Positions 15,350 through 15,543 of a DNA stretch of 15,543 nt are shown one piece after another (positions within the stretch are counted from its first letter, which is position 1; the number at the start of each line of letters is the position of its first letter). The translations under genes and the position numbers were made by a program. Under the pieces are notes generated by a model. It worked only from the letters and a program-made list of their open reading frames with translations. It ran no database searches and was not told where the DNA came from. The stretch spans positions 1 through 15,543 of the forward strand of contig JAUWYU010000020.1 in NCBI GenBank assembly GCA_030615655.1, read 5' to 3'. The DNA is from Dehalococcoidia bacterium. GTDB lineage: Bacteria > Chloroflexota > Dehalococcoidia > Dehalococcoidales > RBG-16-60-22.

Positions 15350-15543
15350 ATGAGTGTTTTTTTAGCCGTTTTGACCTGTTTTGCTTATGTGTTCATTGTC
15401 GCGATGTATTCCGTAAAGGTGATTAAGATTGCCCGTATGCCTGTGCACCTGCGGTGGGAACTGTACCCGGTTATTCACGAACCGAAAAGCGACTATGGCA
15501 GTGCGTATTATGAGGATGTCGAGCAGTGGAAGAAAAACCGTCG
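15350..15543 (+). CDS. NarI/DsrM-like membrane redox subunit, N-terminal part
   Basis: The frame from ATG at 15350-15352 stays open to the window edge, giving 64 residues. GGAGG lies just upstream. One hydrophobic helix at about residues 2-25 is followed by MPVHLRWELYPVIHE and a Y-G-S-A-Y-Y-E-D-V-x-x-W-K-K segment. These resemble the start of nitrate-reductase-gamma/DsrM-type cytochrome b subunits of anaerobes. The haem-ligand helices lie beyond the window. The ATG at 15346 is in another frame that stops soon and is rejected. Confidence 0.6.
   Translation, partial: MSVFLAVLTCFAYVFIVAMYSVKVIKIARMPVHLRWELYPVIHEPKSDYGSAYYEDVEQWKKNR

Overview
The window looks like a piece of an anaerobic bacterial chromosome or metagenome contig. 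The evidence is an apparent selenoprotein, a bis-MGD molybdenum oxidoreductase, a GlcD/HdrD-type flavin plus Fe-S dehydrogenase pair, a C_GCAxxG_C_C redox protein and a NarI/DsrM-like membrane subunit. This mix is familiar from Dehalococcoidia-type Chloroflexota and from Desulfobacterota. No marker in the window fixes the phylum, so this placement is an inference.

Left part (1-2678). On the minus strand lie an Fe-S protein (running off the left edge) and an FAD-linked oxidase, under a good sigma70-type promoter at 2045-2074. Beside them is what looks like an old integration site: a truncated tyrosine-recombinase N-terminus (2189-2440), three 18-bp tandem repeats (2497-2549), and the T-arm plus 3' acceptor strand of a tRNA without its 5' part (2545-2569).

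Central part (2679-7636). A plus-strand egtD-like histidine methyltransferase faces a minus-strand pair. The pair is a DinB-fold protein overlapping a 1143-residue fusion of a bis-MGD molybdenum oxidoreductase (residues 1 to about 725) with a complete NifS/IscS-type cysteine desulfurase (about 760-1143). A methyltransferase of the hercynine type, a DinB domain (the fold that forms part of EgtB) and a sulfur-mobilising Mo enzyme side by side suggest a sulfur-transfer pathway, possibly an O2-independent ergothioneine-like route. This is a hypothesis only.

Selenoprotein operon (7780-10606). After a TTGACA-17-CATAAT promoter, one 595-residue gene is interrupted by an in-frame UGA at the motif U-G-S-C. 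A 7-bp hairpin with a G-containing loop follows 14 bases downstream, as expected of a bacterial SECIS. A conventional gene caller would split it into two proteins. A thioredoxin-reductase-like flavoprotein follows, and could be its electron donor.

Signalling part (10607-13645, minus strand). A small methyltransferase-like C-terminal remnant, a metallo-beta-lactamase-fold hydrolase, a GAF-HD-GYP phosphodiesterase and a class III nucleotidyl cyclase homologue lie in a row, suggesting cyclic-nucleotide signalling.

Right part (13646-15543, plus strand). A cupin, a C_GCAxxG_C_C family protein and the start of a NarI/DsrM-like membrane subunit end the window.
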